The notes below the pieces were generated by a model. It did no database searches. It had not been told where the DNA came from and worked only from the letters and a program-made list of their open reading frames with translations. Positions 28,028 to 36,949 of a stretch of DNA of 64,000 nucleotides are shown here, piece after piece. The position numbers were made by a program, and so were the translations under genes. This DNA is from Pelagisphaera sp964404745 (lineage in GTDB: Bacteria; Verrucomicrobiota; Verrucomicrobiia; Opitutales; Opitutaceae), in the NCBI GenBank assembly GCA_964404745.1, contig CAYOLG010000021.1, positions 1 through 64,000 on the forward strand, in the 5' to 3' direction. Each line of letters starts with the position of its first letter. Positions within the stretch are counted from its first letter, which is position 1.

Positions 28028-29221
28028 ATGAGTATCTCGAACGCAAAATCCAATTCACTGGCTCTGATAGGCATCCTGTTGAGCAGCTGTAGCTCCGTTA
28101 GGGAAACCCAAATCGAAGTCGCGTCCGGCAACTACGACTACGCCATCAATCGGGCCCTCGAAAAGCTGAAACGCAACCGCTCCAATAAAAAGACGGATGA
28201 ATACGCTTGGATCCTAGAAGAAGCCTTCGCCAAGGCCGTCGATCGGGATCTTCGAGCTGTCGAACGCTGGCAGTTTGAAAACCATGGAAAGGCGCTTGAG
28301 GAGATTTTTTTCCTCTATGAGGGCTTGCAACAACGGCAGGAACGGATCCGCCCTATTCTACCCGTATTCATCAAACGCGAAAATCGATACGCCGAACTAG
28401 CGTTTCAGAACTATCATAAGGCCATCGTCGAATCAAAGGAACGTTTTTCTAGCCACCTCTATGACCAGGCTCGCGAACGCCTCGCTTTGCCAAGCAAGGC
28501 CGACGCCCGCATTGCCTACGATAATTTGACTCATCTTTTGCAGATAAACCCTGGATTCCGTGATGCCGAAGCTCTCGCTAGAGAAGCCCACATGAAGGGT
28601 ACGGATTTCGTTTTGGTATCCTTGTTCAATGAGTCGCCAATCGCCCTGCCGGCGCAACTTGAAGAGGACCTCCTGAGTTTTGAATCCAATCAATTCGACA
28701 CCTTGTGGACGGTCCATCACCGCGAACCAACTAGCGATATCCTTTACGACTATGAGATGCGTATTTCCATACGCGGCATTTCCATCAGCCCGGAGCGCAT
28801 CCAGGAAAAGGAGATAATCAAAGAAAGGAGCATCAAGGACGGTTACGACTACGTCCTGGATGAGTACGGCAATGTACTCAAGGACGGCAATGGAAACGAC
28901 ATTCGTTCAGATCGTTACATCACCGTCCGCTCACGAGTACTGGAGTTCAACCAGATAAAATCGGTCAGATTAGACGCCAAGGTGGACTATCTGACCTTCC
29001 AGAGGAATGAGCTCCTCAACAGCTACCCGCTCACCAGCGAGTTTGTATTCAGTCACAGCTACTGTACGCATTCTGGTGATACGATGGCATTGGATGATCA
29101 TTACAGGAGACTGGTCGGACTAACTTATGCCCCCTTCCCATCGAATGAGCAAATGATTTACGAGGCGGGCGTGGATCTGAAAAACCAGCTCAAAGGCGTC
29201 GTTTCGAAGGTCCAGCTTTAG
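28028..29221 (+). CDS. Lipoprotein, unknown function
   Basis: A 397-residue protein with a lipobox (LLSSC, cysteine about residue 21), then an alpha-helical TPR-like half (about 30-190; YDYAINRALEKLKRNR... and AYDNLTHLLQINPGFRDAEALA) and a beta-rich C-terminal half (about 195-390). This has features of assembly or scaffold lipoproteins seen in Bacteroidota and Verrucomicrobiota, but I do not recognise a named family. The ATG at 28028 is the only sensible start. It is the only plus-strand gene between 1 and 36.9 kb and is divergently oriented from the esterase gene; the structured element above lies in its upstream region. Confidence 0.75.
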   Translation: MSISNAKSNSLALIGILLSSCSSVRETQIEVASGNYDYAINRALEKLKRNRSNKKTDEYAWILEEAFAKAVDRDLRAVERWQFENHGKALEEIFFLYEGLQQRQERIRPILPVFIKRENRYAELAFQNYHKAIVESKERFSSHLYDQARERLALPSKADARIAYDNLTHLLQINPGFRDAEALAREAHMKGTDFVLVSLFNESPIALPAQLEEDLLSFESNQFDTLWTVHHREPTSDILYDYEMRISIRGISISPERIQEKEIIKERSIKDGYDYVLDEYGNVLKDGNGNDIRSDRYITVRSRVLEFNQIKSVRLDAKVDYLTFQRNELLNSYPLTSEFVFSHSYCTHSGDTMALDDHYRRLVGLTYAPFPSNEQMIYEAGVDLKNQLKGVVSKVQL

Positions 29222-29227
29222 ACAAAT

Positions 29228-29286
29228 TAGAACAGGCTTCCAGCCTGTTGTTCATGAGCTGCAAACAGGCAAGACGCCTATTCTAC
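29228..29286. repeat. REP-like doublet, CTAC end preserved
   Basis: AACAGGCTTCCAGCCTGTT followed by a linker and AACAGGCAAGACGCCTATTCTAC. It lies 6 bp past the lipoprotein stop, so it could also act as a transcription end for that gene. Same family as 25408-25468. Confidence 0.6.
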
Positions 29287-29341
29287 TTTTAAAGCGACCA
29301 GCTCGGCTTACGCCACCGAAGCGTAAAGGCAGGGGTCGATC

Positions 29342-30688
29342 TCAGACGTACAATTCCGACAAATCGCCCGTACTATCAGAGAAACCCGTATCGGAAATAC
29401 CCATACGGTTGAGCATGGTGAAGAGAAGATCCGACATAGGCATATCTTCCCCATTTTTCTCGTAGGTCAGATACCGGTTGTGCTTGAAGCCCATATTGTT
29501 GCCACCCGCGAAAATTAGCGGGTAGTTGTAGTTCTTATGCGTCCGGCTGTTAGACGTGCCCATCAGCACCATGGTATTGTCTAGTAGGCTGCAATCCCCT
29601 TCTGGGGTATCCGCCATTTTCTGGAGGAAGCGGGCTAGGTTCTCAACCAGGCAGACATTCCATTTACCCTGTCTGATAAATCCGCCAGGCTTACCAGCTC
29701 CATGGGCCAATTCATGCTGGGTGCCGAGCCCCAAAGCCTTTGAAAACTGGTTGGAAGTGCTGCCATTCATGGCCCCCAACATGTAAGTGACTACGCGCGT
29801 CGAATCCGTGCGAAAGGCCAGATACATCAAGTCATACATAGTCTCCATGTATTCTAGCGGCGCTTCTTGGGTTACCTCGAGGTTGAGATCAGATGCATCG
29901 ACATCCGGTTTGGGAATGTCTAGCCACTGTTGACTACGGACTACTCGCTGCTCGATATCGCGGACAGAGGACAGGTATTCGTCGTATTTTTCCTGGTCGC
30001 TCTTGCCCAAGCGATTCCGCAGGGTCTTGGATTGATCCATAACCCGGTCCAGCAAGCTGGACTCGGTTTTCAGGCGCCGACGCTGCTCGGCCAAGCTGCC
30101 CCCATCAACCCCGAAGAGGCGGTCGAAAATCAATTGGGGCTTGTCCAGTCCAGGAATCGGCTGTCCGGAAGCCGTGAAGGAAAGCGTTTTAGAACGAGTC
30201 GGCATGCCAATGCCCCCATCGCTAGAAAGGGCCAGGGAGGCGTAGCGGGTCTGATCCCCTATCTTGGCCGCCGCTATTTGGTCGAAAGAAATGGTATTCT
30301 TGAAATTGGCCCCGCTGAAATCCGCGCCGGTCAGGAAAATGTCCCCAGTATCGTGACCGCCAATCTTGCGTCCGGTTGGGTGAGAAAGCCCACCAATAAC
30401 CGTAGTGTGATCGCGCAACGGCTCCAATGACTTCAAAACATTGGTGTAGCGAAAGCCGTCACCCTCCCGCACAGGAAACCATCCCCATTCACGATCTTCA
30501 TGGTCTTCTGAGGGCACGCTGGCTCCATAGGGAAAGTGGATGGCGCACATGCGCTTGGGCAGAGCTACGGACGAGCTTGTAGCCGCTCGAGCGGGCGAAC
30601 GCATGCAATCCAGAAAGGGCAATCCCAGGGCTACTCCAGTCCCCTTGAGAAAAGTTCTACGATCCATATGCCATGATTTGTCTGCCAT
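29342..30688 (-). CDS. DUF1552 family protein with twin-arginine signal
   Basis: A 448-residue protein of the DUF1552 family. A Tat-type signal (RRTFLKGTGVALGLPFLD, about 10-27) marks folded export. Later segments include the family-typical HDTGDIFLTG, TYMLGAMNGS and LLDNTMVLMGTSN. DUF1552 genes commonly follow DUF1592/DUF1588 cytochrome genes, as here (18-bp spacer), so the pair is probably co-transcribed and works in the periplasm. Function is unknown; the pair is analogous to DUF1501/PSD1. Confidence 0.9.
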   Translation of the reverse strand: MADKSWHMDRRTFLKGTGVALGLPFLDCMRSPARAATSSSVALPKRMCAIHFPYGASVPSEDHEDREWGWFPVREGDGFRYTNVLKSLEPLRDHTTVIGGLSHPTGRKIGGHDTGDIFLTGADFSGANFKNTISFDQIAAAKIGDQTRYASLALSSDGGIGMPTRSKTLSFTASGQPIPGLDKPQLIFDRLFGVDGGSLAEQRRRLKTESSLLDRVMDQSKTLRNRLGKSDQEKYDEYLSSVRDIEQRVVRSQQWLDIPKPDVDASDLNLEVTQEAPLEYMETMYDLMYLAFRTDSTRVVTYMLGAMNGSTSNQFSKALGLGTQHELAHGAGKPGGFIRQGKWNVCLVENLARFLQKMADTPEGDCSLLDNTMVLMGTSNSRTHKNYNYPLIFAGGNNMGFKHNRYLTYEKNGEDMPMSDLLFTMLNRMGISDTGFSDSTGDLSELYV

Positions 30689-30706
30689 TTGATTGCCCTC
30701 CTATGC

Positions 30707-33160
30707 TTATCGGGTAAGAAACAGATCGGATAATACGATAGATTCGATCAATTTATCCAGTCGATAATCCCGTTTTTCGAATTGGCCAGTTAACTGTTCT
30801 ATAGTCGGTTCGTCGGAAAATTCAAGGGTTCTTCCTAATCCGTAGGAAGTCAATTTCGCTACCATAGCCCTGGCGAAATCGCGCCGCCGGGTCTCCAGCA
30901 AGTAGTCTTTTAAGGATTGGCCCCCTTGAATTTCAAACCCATCAGGCATCACATCCGATATTTCCACAGGGGCGTAAAACTCCTCGGTTCGGGCCCCGCC
31001 TTTCTCTTTGGCCATAAGGCGCAGGGACTTTGTACGGTGTAGACCGATAGCGTCAAATTCTTCGAGAGGGATCCCCCAAGGGTCGATCTTCTTGTGGCAG
31101 TTGTTGCAGCTTTCCTGTTGGCGGTGAATGGCTAGCTGCTCCTTCAAAGGCATTTCGGCGAAGCCTGGGGTTTCCGGATCGAGGTCCGGCACCATGGCGG
31201 GGGGAGGCGGTGGCGGATCATCGAGAATGCGCTCCATTATCCAAACCGCCCTGTTGATGGGATGAGAATCTTCGCCCGTGGAATTGCCGACGAGCATGCT
31301 TCCTTGAGTAATCAGGCCCCCTCTTTGGGAATCCGCTGGCAGAAAGGCTCGCTGCATGGAGGATCCGACCACTCCATCGATACCGTAGTGCTTGGCTAAT
31401 CGCTCATTTAGCATGGAAAAGTCCGAATCCAGGAAATTCAAAGCCGACAGATCGTTCCGCAAAATCTCGGCGAAGAAAGCCTCCGTTTCTCGCCGCATAT
31501 CGGCGATGGCCCGCTCATTGAAATCTGGATAAAATTGGGGATTGATTGCTACTCGATCCAAGGCTCCCAGATCGAGCCATTGCTCGGTGAAGCGTTGGAC
31601 AAATCGCTCCGACTTCGGGTCCTCGAGCATTCTCTGAACCTGCTTACTCAAATTCCGGCCCTTTAGCAGGCGTCCCTTTTCAGCGATTTGGAGCAACCCC
31701 TCATCGGGCATCGTGCTCCAAAGGAAATAGGACAGCCGAGAGGCCACTTCAAAATCGGTCAACGCGCGAGCCCCAAGGTTTTCGTCTGAAGGTTCCACCA
31801 AGTAGAGGAACTGGGGAGAGATCAAAGCCATGGCCAAGGCTTCCTTGATTGCTCCCGTAAAAGACGAATACTCGTCCCGGATCTCCTCAAAAAACTGCAA
31901 GGGCTGCTGCAATTCTGCAGGCGTAGCGGGACGGCGATACGCCCGCCGAAGAAAGCGCCGCAAGACCTCCTCAGCATAAGCCGACTCGTCTTCAGGAACG
32001 TTTAGACCTTCAAACAAGATCCGCGAATGGTGCTCGGGTGGCCAAACCGCATAGTCGGGAGCAATGAATTCTATCGACTCCACTACTAGCCACGGCTGGC
32101 TAGGATCGGGATCGTTCAACTCCCGCTCTTGCTCATTGAGCCTGAGATCCAGTATATCAATTTTGTCCGAACCATCGTCGTAGACGTTCTGCACCGTGAT
32201 CATTAGGCCTGGAAAATTGGAGGGCGTCGCCAAAACTTTTTCAAATCGATCAAGCTGCCCTCTGAATTGGTAAACACCGGGCGAGTCCTCCGTATCCAGA
32301 ACGTCAATATCCTCGCCAATTTGCCCGCCGGGAATGTAGGTGTCCGCCCGAATCCCGACCCGGACCCGCATGCGCGGCGGGCCTTTGCCTTCTGGAATAA
32401 CCGCATGAGCCTTAACTCGTATGGTCACTGGCCCCTTAACCGGGTACTCCATCATTCGTGTCATGAAGGCGTTGCCTGGCTGGATCTTGTTGGTATGGGT
32501 CTTCTCGACTTTCGCGTCCCAGCGGCGGTCGACGTTGCAGGTTCCGTAGTGATAAAACCGCTCCGGTTGCGGACCATCGACCAAGGCCACATCCAAGCCC
32601 ATTCGAGCCGCCTTCAGATAGTACTCCAGCTGCATCCCGGACATCCCCATGATAGATCCGTCATTCTCGAAACCGCCACGCGGAGCCGTTTCCGGGGGCA
32701 AGTCGTTGGCGTAGTCCAGCTCGATTCCAAGCAAGTCCGTCAGCGTGTTCTGGTACTCGTATCGGGTCAAACGACGTATGACGCCTCGACCGCCCGTCTC
32801 ACGCTTGACCGCCGTGGCGTACTCGAACTCGGCCGTGATCCAGTCGATCATCAATTGCCGCTCTCTATTGCTGGGCTGATCGTCCTCTTCTGGCGGCATA
32901 TCGCCAAGAATGAGCACGTCGTGCATATCGTGCCAGGTCTCTCCATCCCGCCCACTGACCAAATCCCGATTCAGGGTATCTATCCGCACCCCGCTTTCCT
33001 GCTCATCAGGTCCATGACAAGAAAAGCAATATTTTTCGAAGAGCGGACCCACGCTATCCTCGTACGAAAAACGTTCTGAACTTCCCTCCGAGAGAGAGGA
33101 GAACCGAACTGCCGCTAATAGCAGACAACCAGAGGATAATTTTCGATGGCCTCGAAACAT
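30707..33160 (-). CDS. DUF1587-DUF1595-DUF1592-DUF1588-DUF1585 protein with cytochrome c domain
   Basis: An 817-residue exported protein. An N-terminal PSCyt1-like heme domain carries CFSCHG (C45-H49) and the downstream ILGDMPPEEDDQP segment whose methionine may be a ligand. It is followed by DUF1587 (from about 105, VIRRLTRYEYQNTLTDLLGI), DUF1595 (~390-450), DUF1592 (~460-590), DUF1588 (~600-700, including a second heme-like CNNCH) and DUF1585 (~735-810). The architecture is standard for PVC bacteria and partners with the DUF1552 gene just downstream. Biochemical role is unproven; redox coupling in the periplasm is likely. Confidence 0.9.
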   Translation of the reverse strand: MFRGHRKLSSGCLLLAAVRFSSLSEGSSERFSYEDSVGPLFEKYCFSCHGPDEQESGVRIDTLNRDLVSGRDGETWHDMHDVLILGDMPPEEDDQPSNRERQLMIDWITAEFEYATAVKRETGGRGVIRRLTRYEYQNTLTDLLGIELDYANDLPPETAPRGGFENDGSIMGMSGMQLEYYLKAARMGLDVALVDGPQPERFYHYGTCNVDRRWDAKVEKTHTNKIQPGNAFMTRMMEYPVKGPVTIRVKAHAVIPEGKGPPRMRVRVGIRADTYIPGGQIGEDIDVLDTEDSPGVYQFRGQLDRFEKVLATPSNFPGLMITVQNVYDDGSDKIDILDLRLNEQERELNDPDPSQPWLVVESIEFIAPDYAVWPPEHHSRILFEGLNVPEDESAYAEEVLRRFLRRAYRRPATPAELQQPLQFFEEIRDEYSSFTGAIKEALAMALISPQFLYLVEPSDENLGARALTDFEVASRLSYFLWSTMPDEGLLQIAEKGRLLKGRNLSKQVQRMLEDPKSERFVQRFTEQWLDLGALDRVAINPQFYPDFNERAIADMRRETEAFFAEILRNDLSALNFLDSDFSMLNERLAKHYGIDGVVGSSMQRAFLPADSQRGGLITQGSMLVGNSTGEDSHPINRAVWIMERILDDPPPPPPAMVPDLDPETPGFAEMPLKEQLAIHRQQESCNNCHKKIDPWGIPLEEFDAIGLHRTKSLRLMAKEKGGARTEEFYAPVEISDVMPDGFEIQGGQSLKDYLLETRRRDFARAMVAKLTSYGLGRTLEFSDEPTIEQLTGQFEKRDYRLDKLIESIVLSDLFLTR

Positions 33161-33494
33161 AGAACTTTTAACGGGAATCGGTCCACGAGATGAAGGAAAC
33201 CAATACGACGAATTTAACCCATTTCAAATAGTTTTGGACAAAAACCGAATCGTCACCGCTCTCGTTCATGCGCTTTCGCTAGGATGTTCCGCTCCGCAGA
33301 ACAAATAGGATAGCTCTTCCTTGTAAAGGCATCGGCATCGGCTAAACTCGTTTACATCGTCGGAAGCTCGCTTGCGAGCGAATCAAACTGGGTCCATTCC
33401 AGTGGGACAAACGCTCGCACGCGAGCTTCTGACAACCGAAACCACTTCTCCTCGAGCTTAAGTTGACGCCAATGCACGACTGCGGGAACGCCAA
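33161..33494. other. Intergenic, promoter region plus repeat
   Basis: No gene is seen. The interval contains the upstream region of the DUF1592 gene and the REP-like repeat at 33359-33433; the remainder is unremarkable. The VOC-like remnant follows at 33495. Confidence 0.4.
33359..33433. repeat. Long inverted repeat, GGAAGCTCGC family
   Basis: GTCGGAAGCTCGC with a TTGCGAGCG inner hairpin, a ~30-bp linker, then the mirror copy CGCTCGCACGCGAGCTTCTGAC. Same class of opposed hairpins as the GTAG/CTAC doublets but with a different hairpin sequence; a compact relative lies at 38989-39020. Confidence 0.65.
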
Positions 33495-33656
33495 TTAGGT
33501 TTTAGCGGCCTTAGATAAAAGCCTTAATTCCAGCCCGAATGGATCCTTGATGACTCGACCAGTGAGGGGACTCCCAGTCTCGCGAAAACGGGACGGTGAT
33601 AAAATCCGCGTTCCCGCAATCCGACGCGTTCCCCAAGAAACAGCTCTCTCGTTGGC
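33495..33656 (-). pseudogene. Possible C-terminal remnant of a VOC/glyoxalase-like gene
   Basis: Directly after the stop codon of the PAD-like gene, and in the same frame, about 50 codons remain open. They encode a tail ending TGRVIKDPFGLELRLL, closely resembling the final strand of VOC/glyoxalase-fold proteins (usually '...RDPFGLEIELL'). No start codon or N-terminal half is present. It could be a degraded gene end, a chance resemblance, or a lost C-terminal extension of the upstream gene behind a stop codon. Confidence 0.3.
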
Positions 33657-35273
33657 TTAGCTACCCGAATCTTCGTAGCCCTGAATTGCTGGCAGCGTTA
33701 GTGTTGTGCAATGAATGGCTCCCAGCTTATTCGTCATGACATCGGCGTTAATCCAATGAATACCCGCATCCGGCACAGCTTGCTTGTAAATGCTCTCAAC
33801 GCGTCGTTCGACAGCCTCGATAGCCTCTTTTGTTTCAGATGCCCTAGGCGCGTAACTTGGGATTATAAACGCCTTTTTCCCGGATTCATTCACGATTTGC
33901 AGGCTATTCAAATAGGAGCGATAGACGGTTTTCGTATCGGAACTGGTATCGATCAATGTGGATAGATCATCTTCGAAGTAGAGCTGACAAGCAGCGTCCA
34001 AATCATCATCGCCGCTCAAATCCATCGACCTCCCAAAACGTTTGTCCAGATGCTCTCTTACCTTTTTGCGCACGACTCCCTTCTGAGGATCGTTTTTGCT
34101 TAAACGATAGTAGCGGAGGTAGCTGATCCCAATCTCCGAGCATACTTCGGCGAAAATTTGAGCGCTTAGCCGGGCCTTGACGAACTCAACGTCTTCCTCG
34201 ACAACGGGCAGCAAGGGGACTTTCAAGATCTTCAAATGGGGCAAGTGGCGCCGTATGTATGTTTCGTTGGCCTCGATGACGCCAGCGACCTCTCCCGCCA
34301 GGCGTTTGTAGAAAGCAGTAGTAGGCCCGAATGTCTCGATAGGATCCGCCAATAGGATCGTGTCATCGCCCACCAGCTTGACGTGCATGTCCAAGTGCTT
34401 GGGATTAATTCCGGGAAGAGCATTGAGCACATGCAATTCCTTGGCTCCGTAATAGGTCTCGAAAACGCTTTTCAAACTCTGCAGCGACCCCCCATTTTCT
34501 GTGAGCGTATCCTCCGATATCATTACTAAACCGTTCCGATCGGCAATAAAATCGCCCCCCTGCAGATGTAACGGAGGCCTAACGACATCGCATTTGTACT
34601 GATAGCGCTGACGGATATGCTTTCCTAGGTACATCGGGATGACTTCCTCGTTTCGCATGGAAATCCGAAACATTTCAAATCCTTCGAGATCCTGGTCTAA
34701 ATCCGCTGACTCAATATCTTTGGGAGCGTCCATCCACGCTTCGATTTCGGGTCTCAGAGATCGATAGATATTATCGAACAATAGTAAACCGCCTGCCTGA
34801 TCGTGAGCAAAAATAGGCCCGCAGTCCCTTATCCAATAGTTGTTGGAGGCCGTCTTCTGGAACCGCACTCGACTCAAGATAGATTCCGGTATCCCCCCTT
34901 CCCGCAAGCGTTTCAAGAAGAGGTCCACATATTTTTCCTCGAGCGCGTTGTGCAAGACCACGATGTCTAGATACTTCCCTCCGACGCTAATTAGCGAGCC
35001 GTAGTAGGAAAACTCTTGGGGCTGCTGCAAAACGGATTTGAGCGGCAGCGAAATAACCAACGCTTTTTGCGGCTCCCACTCGGCTATCAGTCGCCCCACC
35101 AGCAAAGGCTTTGTCAAAGCTGTGCTAGGATAAAAGAATTGCGGAAGCGATTCCTTGAGCTCCGCGACGAATTCCGTCCATTCAGGATCGGAGTTTCGAA
35201 CGTCCGAAACACCGGATCCAGAAAGGCAACCTATTGACCAGCAGAGGAATAGGAGAAGAGAAGAACCCCTCAT
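33657..35273 (-). CDS. Agmatine deiminase / bacterial peptidylarginine deiminase family lipoprotein
   Basis: A 538-residue protein of the PAD_porph/agmatine deiminase family (pentein fold). Recognisable conserved elements: WIRDCGPI (about 148-155; Trp, Arg, Asp), LHLQGGDF (about 235), KHLDMHVKLV with the catalytic-type histidine (about 293) and a late GAIHCTTLTLP with the presumptive nucleophilic cysteine. Standard enzymes are 340-370 residues; an extra ~110-residue region (about 360-470) lies before the cysteine motif. A lipobox-like WSIGC near residue 16 suggests membrane anchoring outside the cytoplasm, unlike typical cytosolic AguA. It is therefore either an extracytoplasmic PAD or a nitrogen-scavenging deiminase. 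Active-site residues look intact. Confidence 0.78.
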   Translation of the reverse strand: MRGSSLLLFLCWSIGCLSGSGVSDVRNSDPEWTEFVAELKESLPQFFYPSTALTKPLLVGRLIAEWEPQKALVISLPLKSVLQQPQEFSYYGSLISVGGKYLDIVVLHNALEEKYVDLFLKRLREGGIPESILSRVRFQKTASNNYWIRDCGPIFAHDQAGGLLLFDNIYRSLRPEIEAWMDAPKDIESADLDQDLEGFEMFRISMRNEEVIPMYLGKHIRQRYQYKCDVVRPPLHLQGGDFIADRNGLVMISEDTLTENGGSLQSLKSVFETYYGAKELHVLNALPGINPKHLDMHVKLVGDDTILLADPIETFGPTTAFYKRLAGEVAGVIEANETYIRRHLPHLKILKVPLLPVVEEDVEFVKARLSAQIFAEVCSEIGISYLRYYRLSKNDPQKGVVRKKVREHLDKRFGRSMDLSGDDDLDAACQLYFEDDLSTLIDTSSDTKTVYRSYLNSLQIVNESGKKAFIIPSYAPRASETKEAIEAVERRVESIYKQAVPDAGIHWINADVMTNKLGAIHCTTLTLPAIQGYEDSGS

Positions 35274-35370
35274 TAATACGCTATTGAATGAATCTGCTTA
35301 TTAGGTAACGCCAAAAAACCCAGGTTGGACACGCATGTGGGCAAATTTTGAAAAAAAGTGGCTGGCTGCG

Positions 35371-36801
35371 CTACTCTAACTCCGCTCGTTCCGCGGAAAA
35401 AACGTCGCCTGTAGGTTTTGCCGGCAGCTCACTCTGCCAGAATCGAATATTGTCTAGCAACTCAGCAACCACTTCGGGACGCGAATTTTTCAAATCGTTT
35501 CTCTCCATTGGGTCCTTAACGAGATCATATAACTCGAAAAAGCTCAGATCCTTGTTCGCTAGCAGCTTCCAATTCTGGCTAACGATAGCATAGGAAACCC
35601 AATGAAATGGGCGATCCTTGAGAATCGGCCAAGCCGAAGCCATTTTCCAATACAGCGGCTTTTCCCGAACCGGCGAAGGCGTCCCCAGCAGCGTATCCAC
35701 TTGACTAACACCGTCGGGTCGATAGCCACTGGGCAGTTGCACCCCGGCGATTTCGCAGAAGGTGGGTAGCAGGTCGACAGCCGAGATCAAAGAATTCGCA
35801 TCTACCCGGCCAGCCGCGATTTTGCCTGGCCAGCGGGCTATAAAAGGCACGCCGATACCCCCCTCAAATAAGGCCGCTTTGTATCCTTTGCGCCCTCCAG
35901 TGATTCCCTTAGCCGCTGCGATGTTATAGCCCGCCCCGGTCGCCGTATCATGCATCAAGCCGAGTTCCGCGCCTCGCGAATCTCTGGCGGGCCCGTTGTC
36001 GGAACTGAAAATAACCAGCGTGTTATCCGCTATATCCAAACGATCCAAGGCGTCGAGCACCTCGCCGATCCGATCGTCCGCGTGCGATAAAACCGATGCG
36101 TAGATATTATCCTTCTCGGGAAGATCCTGAAAGCGCCAGCGGTACTTGGGCACGGTGTGAAATGGCGTATGCGGCTCGTGCAGCCAAAGATTCACGAAGA
36201 ACGGCTTTCCGGCTTCCACGCTCTTCTCAATAAAGGCAACCGTATGCTCCGAATCTTCGTGAACCGGCATTTGCTCCCCAGCGCAATTGAAGGCGCCGTA
36301 TTCGTCGTAACCATACTCGCTAGGCAAGGGAGAGTCGGGAATCATATTGTTGGCCAAGTGCCATTTGCCATAGTGGGCAGTCGCATAGCCACTCTCTTGA
36401 AGCATCCTTGAAAGCAGCGGGGCGTTCGGGCTCAGCCAGTCCGGCATATTGCGCTTGGCATTGCTGGGCACCCATGCAAAGTGGCCATCGATATTGTAGC
36501 GAGCGGGGAAATGTCCCGTCATCACAGCCGTCCGGCTAGGCGAACAAACCCCGCTGGCAACGGAGAATCGATAAAAATCGGTTCCTTCTTCAGCTAGCCG
36601 GTCAATATTGGGCGTCTTCACATAAGAATGCCCGTGGCAACTCAAGTCGCCCCAGCCCCAGTCATCAGCGAAAATAAAGAGGATATTGGGCCGTTCAGCC
36701 CGAACCACTCCGTAGATGCATACTAACAATACGATGGCCTTGACCCATGGTCTGGCGCCTATCCCAGTGGAAATTATGTTTTCTAATCTGCGCTTGTTCA
36801 T
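35371..36801 (-). CDS. Exported sulfatase, formylglycine-dependent (S1 type)
   Basis: A 476-residue arylsulfatase-fold enzyme with an N-terminal signal anchor (about 18-35), metal-binding NILFIFADD (about 39-47) and the sulfatase motif CSPSR at 86-90, in which Cys86 should be converted to formylglycine. A late GGRKGYKAALFEGG and HW segment complete the family pattern. It hydrolyses a sulfate ester, probably from an algal-type sulfated polysaccharide or its oligomers; the exact substrate subfamily cannot be told. It is divergent from the beta-helix gene, with which it shares the 148-bp upstream region. Confidence 0.9.
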   Translation of the reverse strand: MNKRRLENIISTGIGARPWVKAIVLLVCIYGVVRAERPNILFIFADDWGWGDLSCHGHSYVKTPNIDRLAEEGTDFYRFSVASGVCSPSRTAVMTGHFPARYNIDGHFAWVPSNAKRNMPDWLSPNAPLLSRMLQESGYATAHYGKWHLANNMIPDSPLPSEYGYDEYGAFNCAGEQMPVHEDSEHTVAFIEKSVEAGKPFFVNLWLHEPHTPFHTVPKYRWRFQDLPEKDNIYASVLSHADDRIGEVLDALDRLDIADNTLVIFSSDNGPARDSRGAELGLMHDTATGAGYNIAAAKGITGGRKGYKAALFEGGIGVPFIARWPGKIAAGRVDANSLISAVDLLPTFCEIAGVQLPSGYRPDGVSQVDTLLGTPSPVREKPLYWKMASAWPILKDRPFHWVSYAIVSQNWKLLANKDLSFFELYDLVKDPMERNDLKNSRPEVVAELLDNIRFWQSELPAKPTGDVFSAERAELE

Positions 36802-36949
36802 GACGGGGATGAAATTTCAGGCACCTATCATATTCGTTTCCAACCAATCGCCCATCCTTTTTTTACAGGATGCCTAAGAATAGGTCTTGGGTTGTTATGC
36901 TTATTGATCAAGACTCCAACGATAACAGAAAATCTTCCCCGAAACTTTT

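Noticed and set aside
32267..33079. 270-codon plus-strand frame opposite the DUF1592 gene
   Set aside because: Shadow of a gene with heme motif and five recognised domains.
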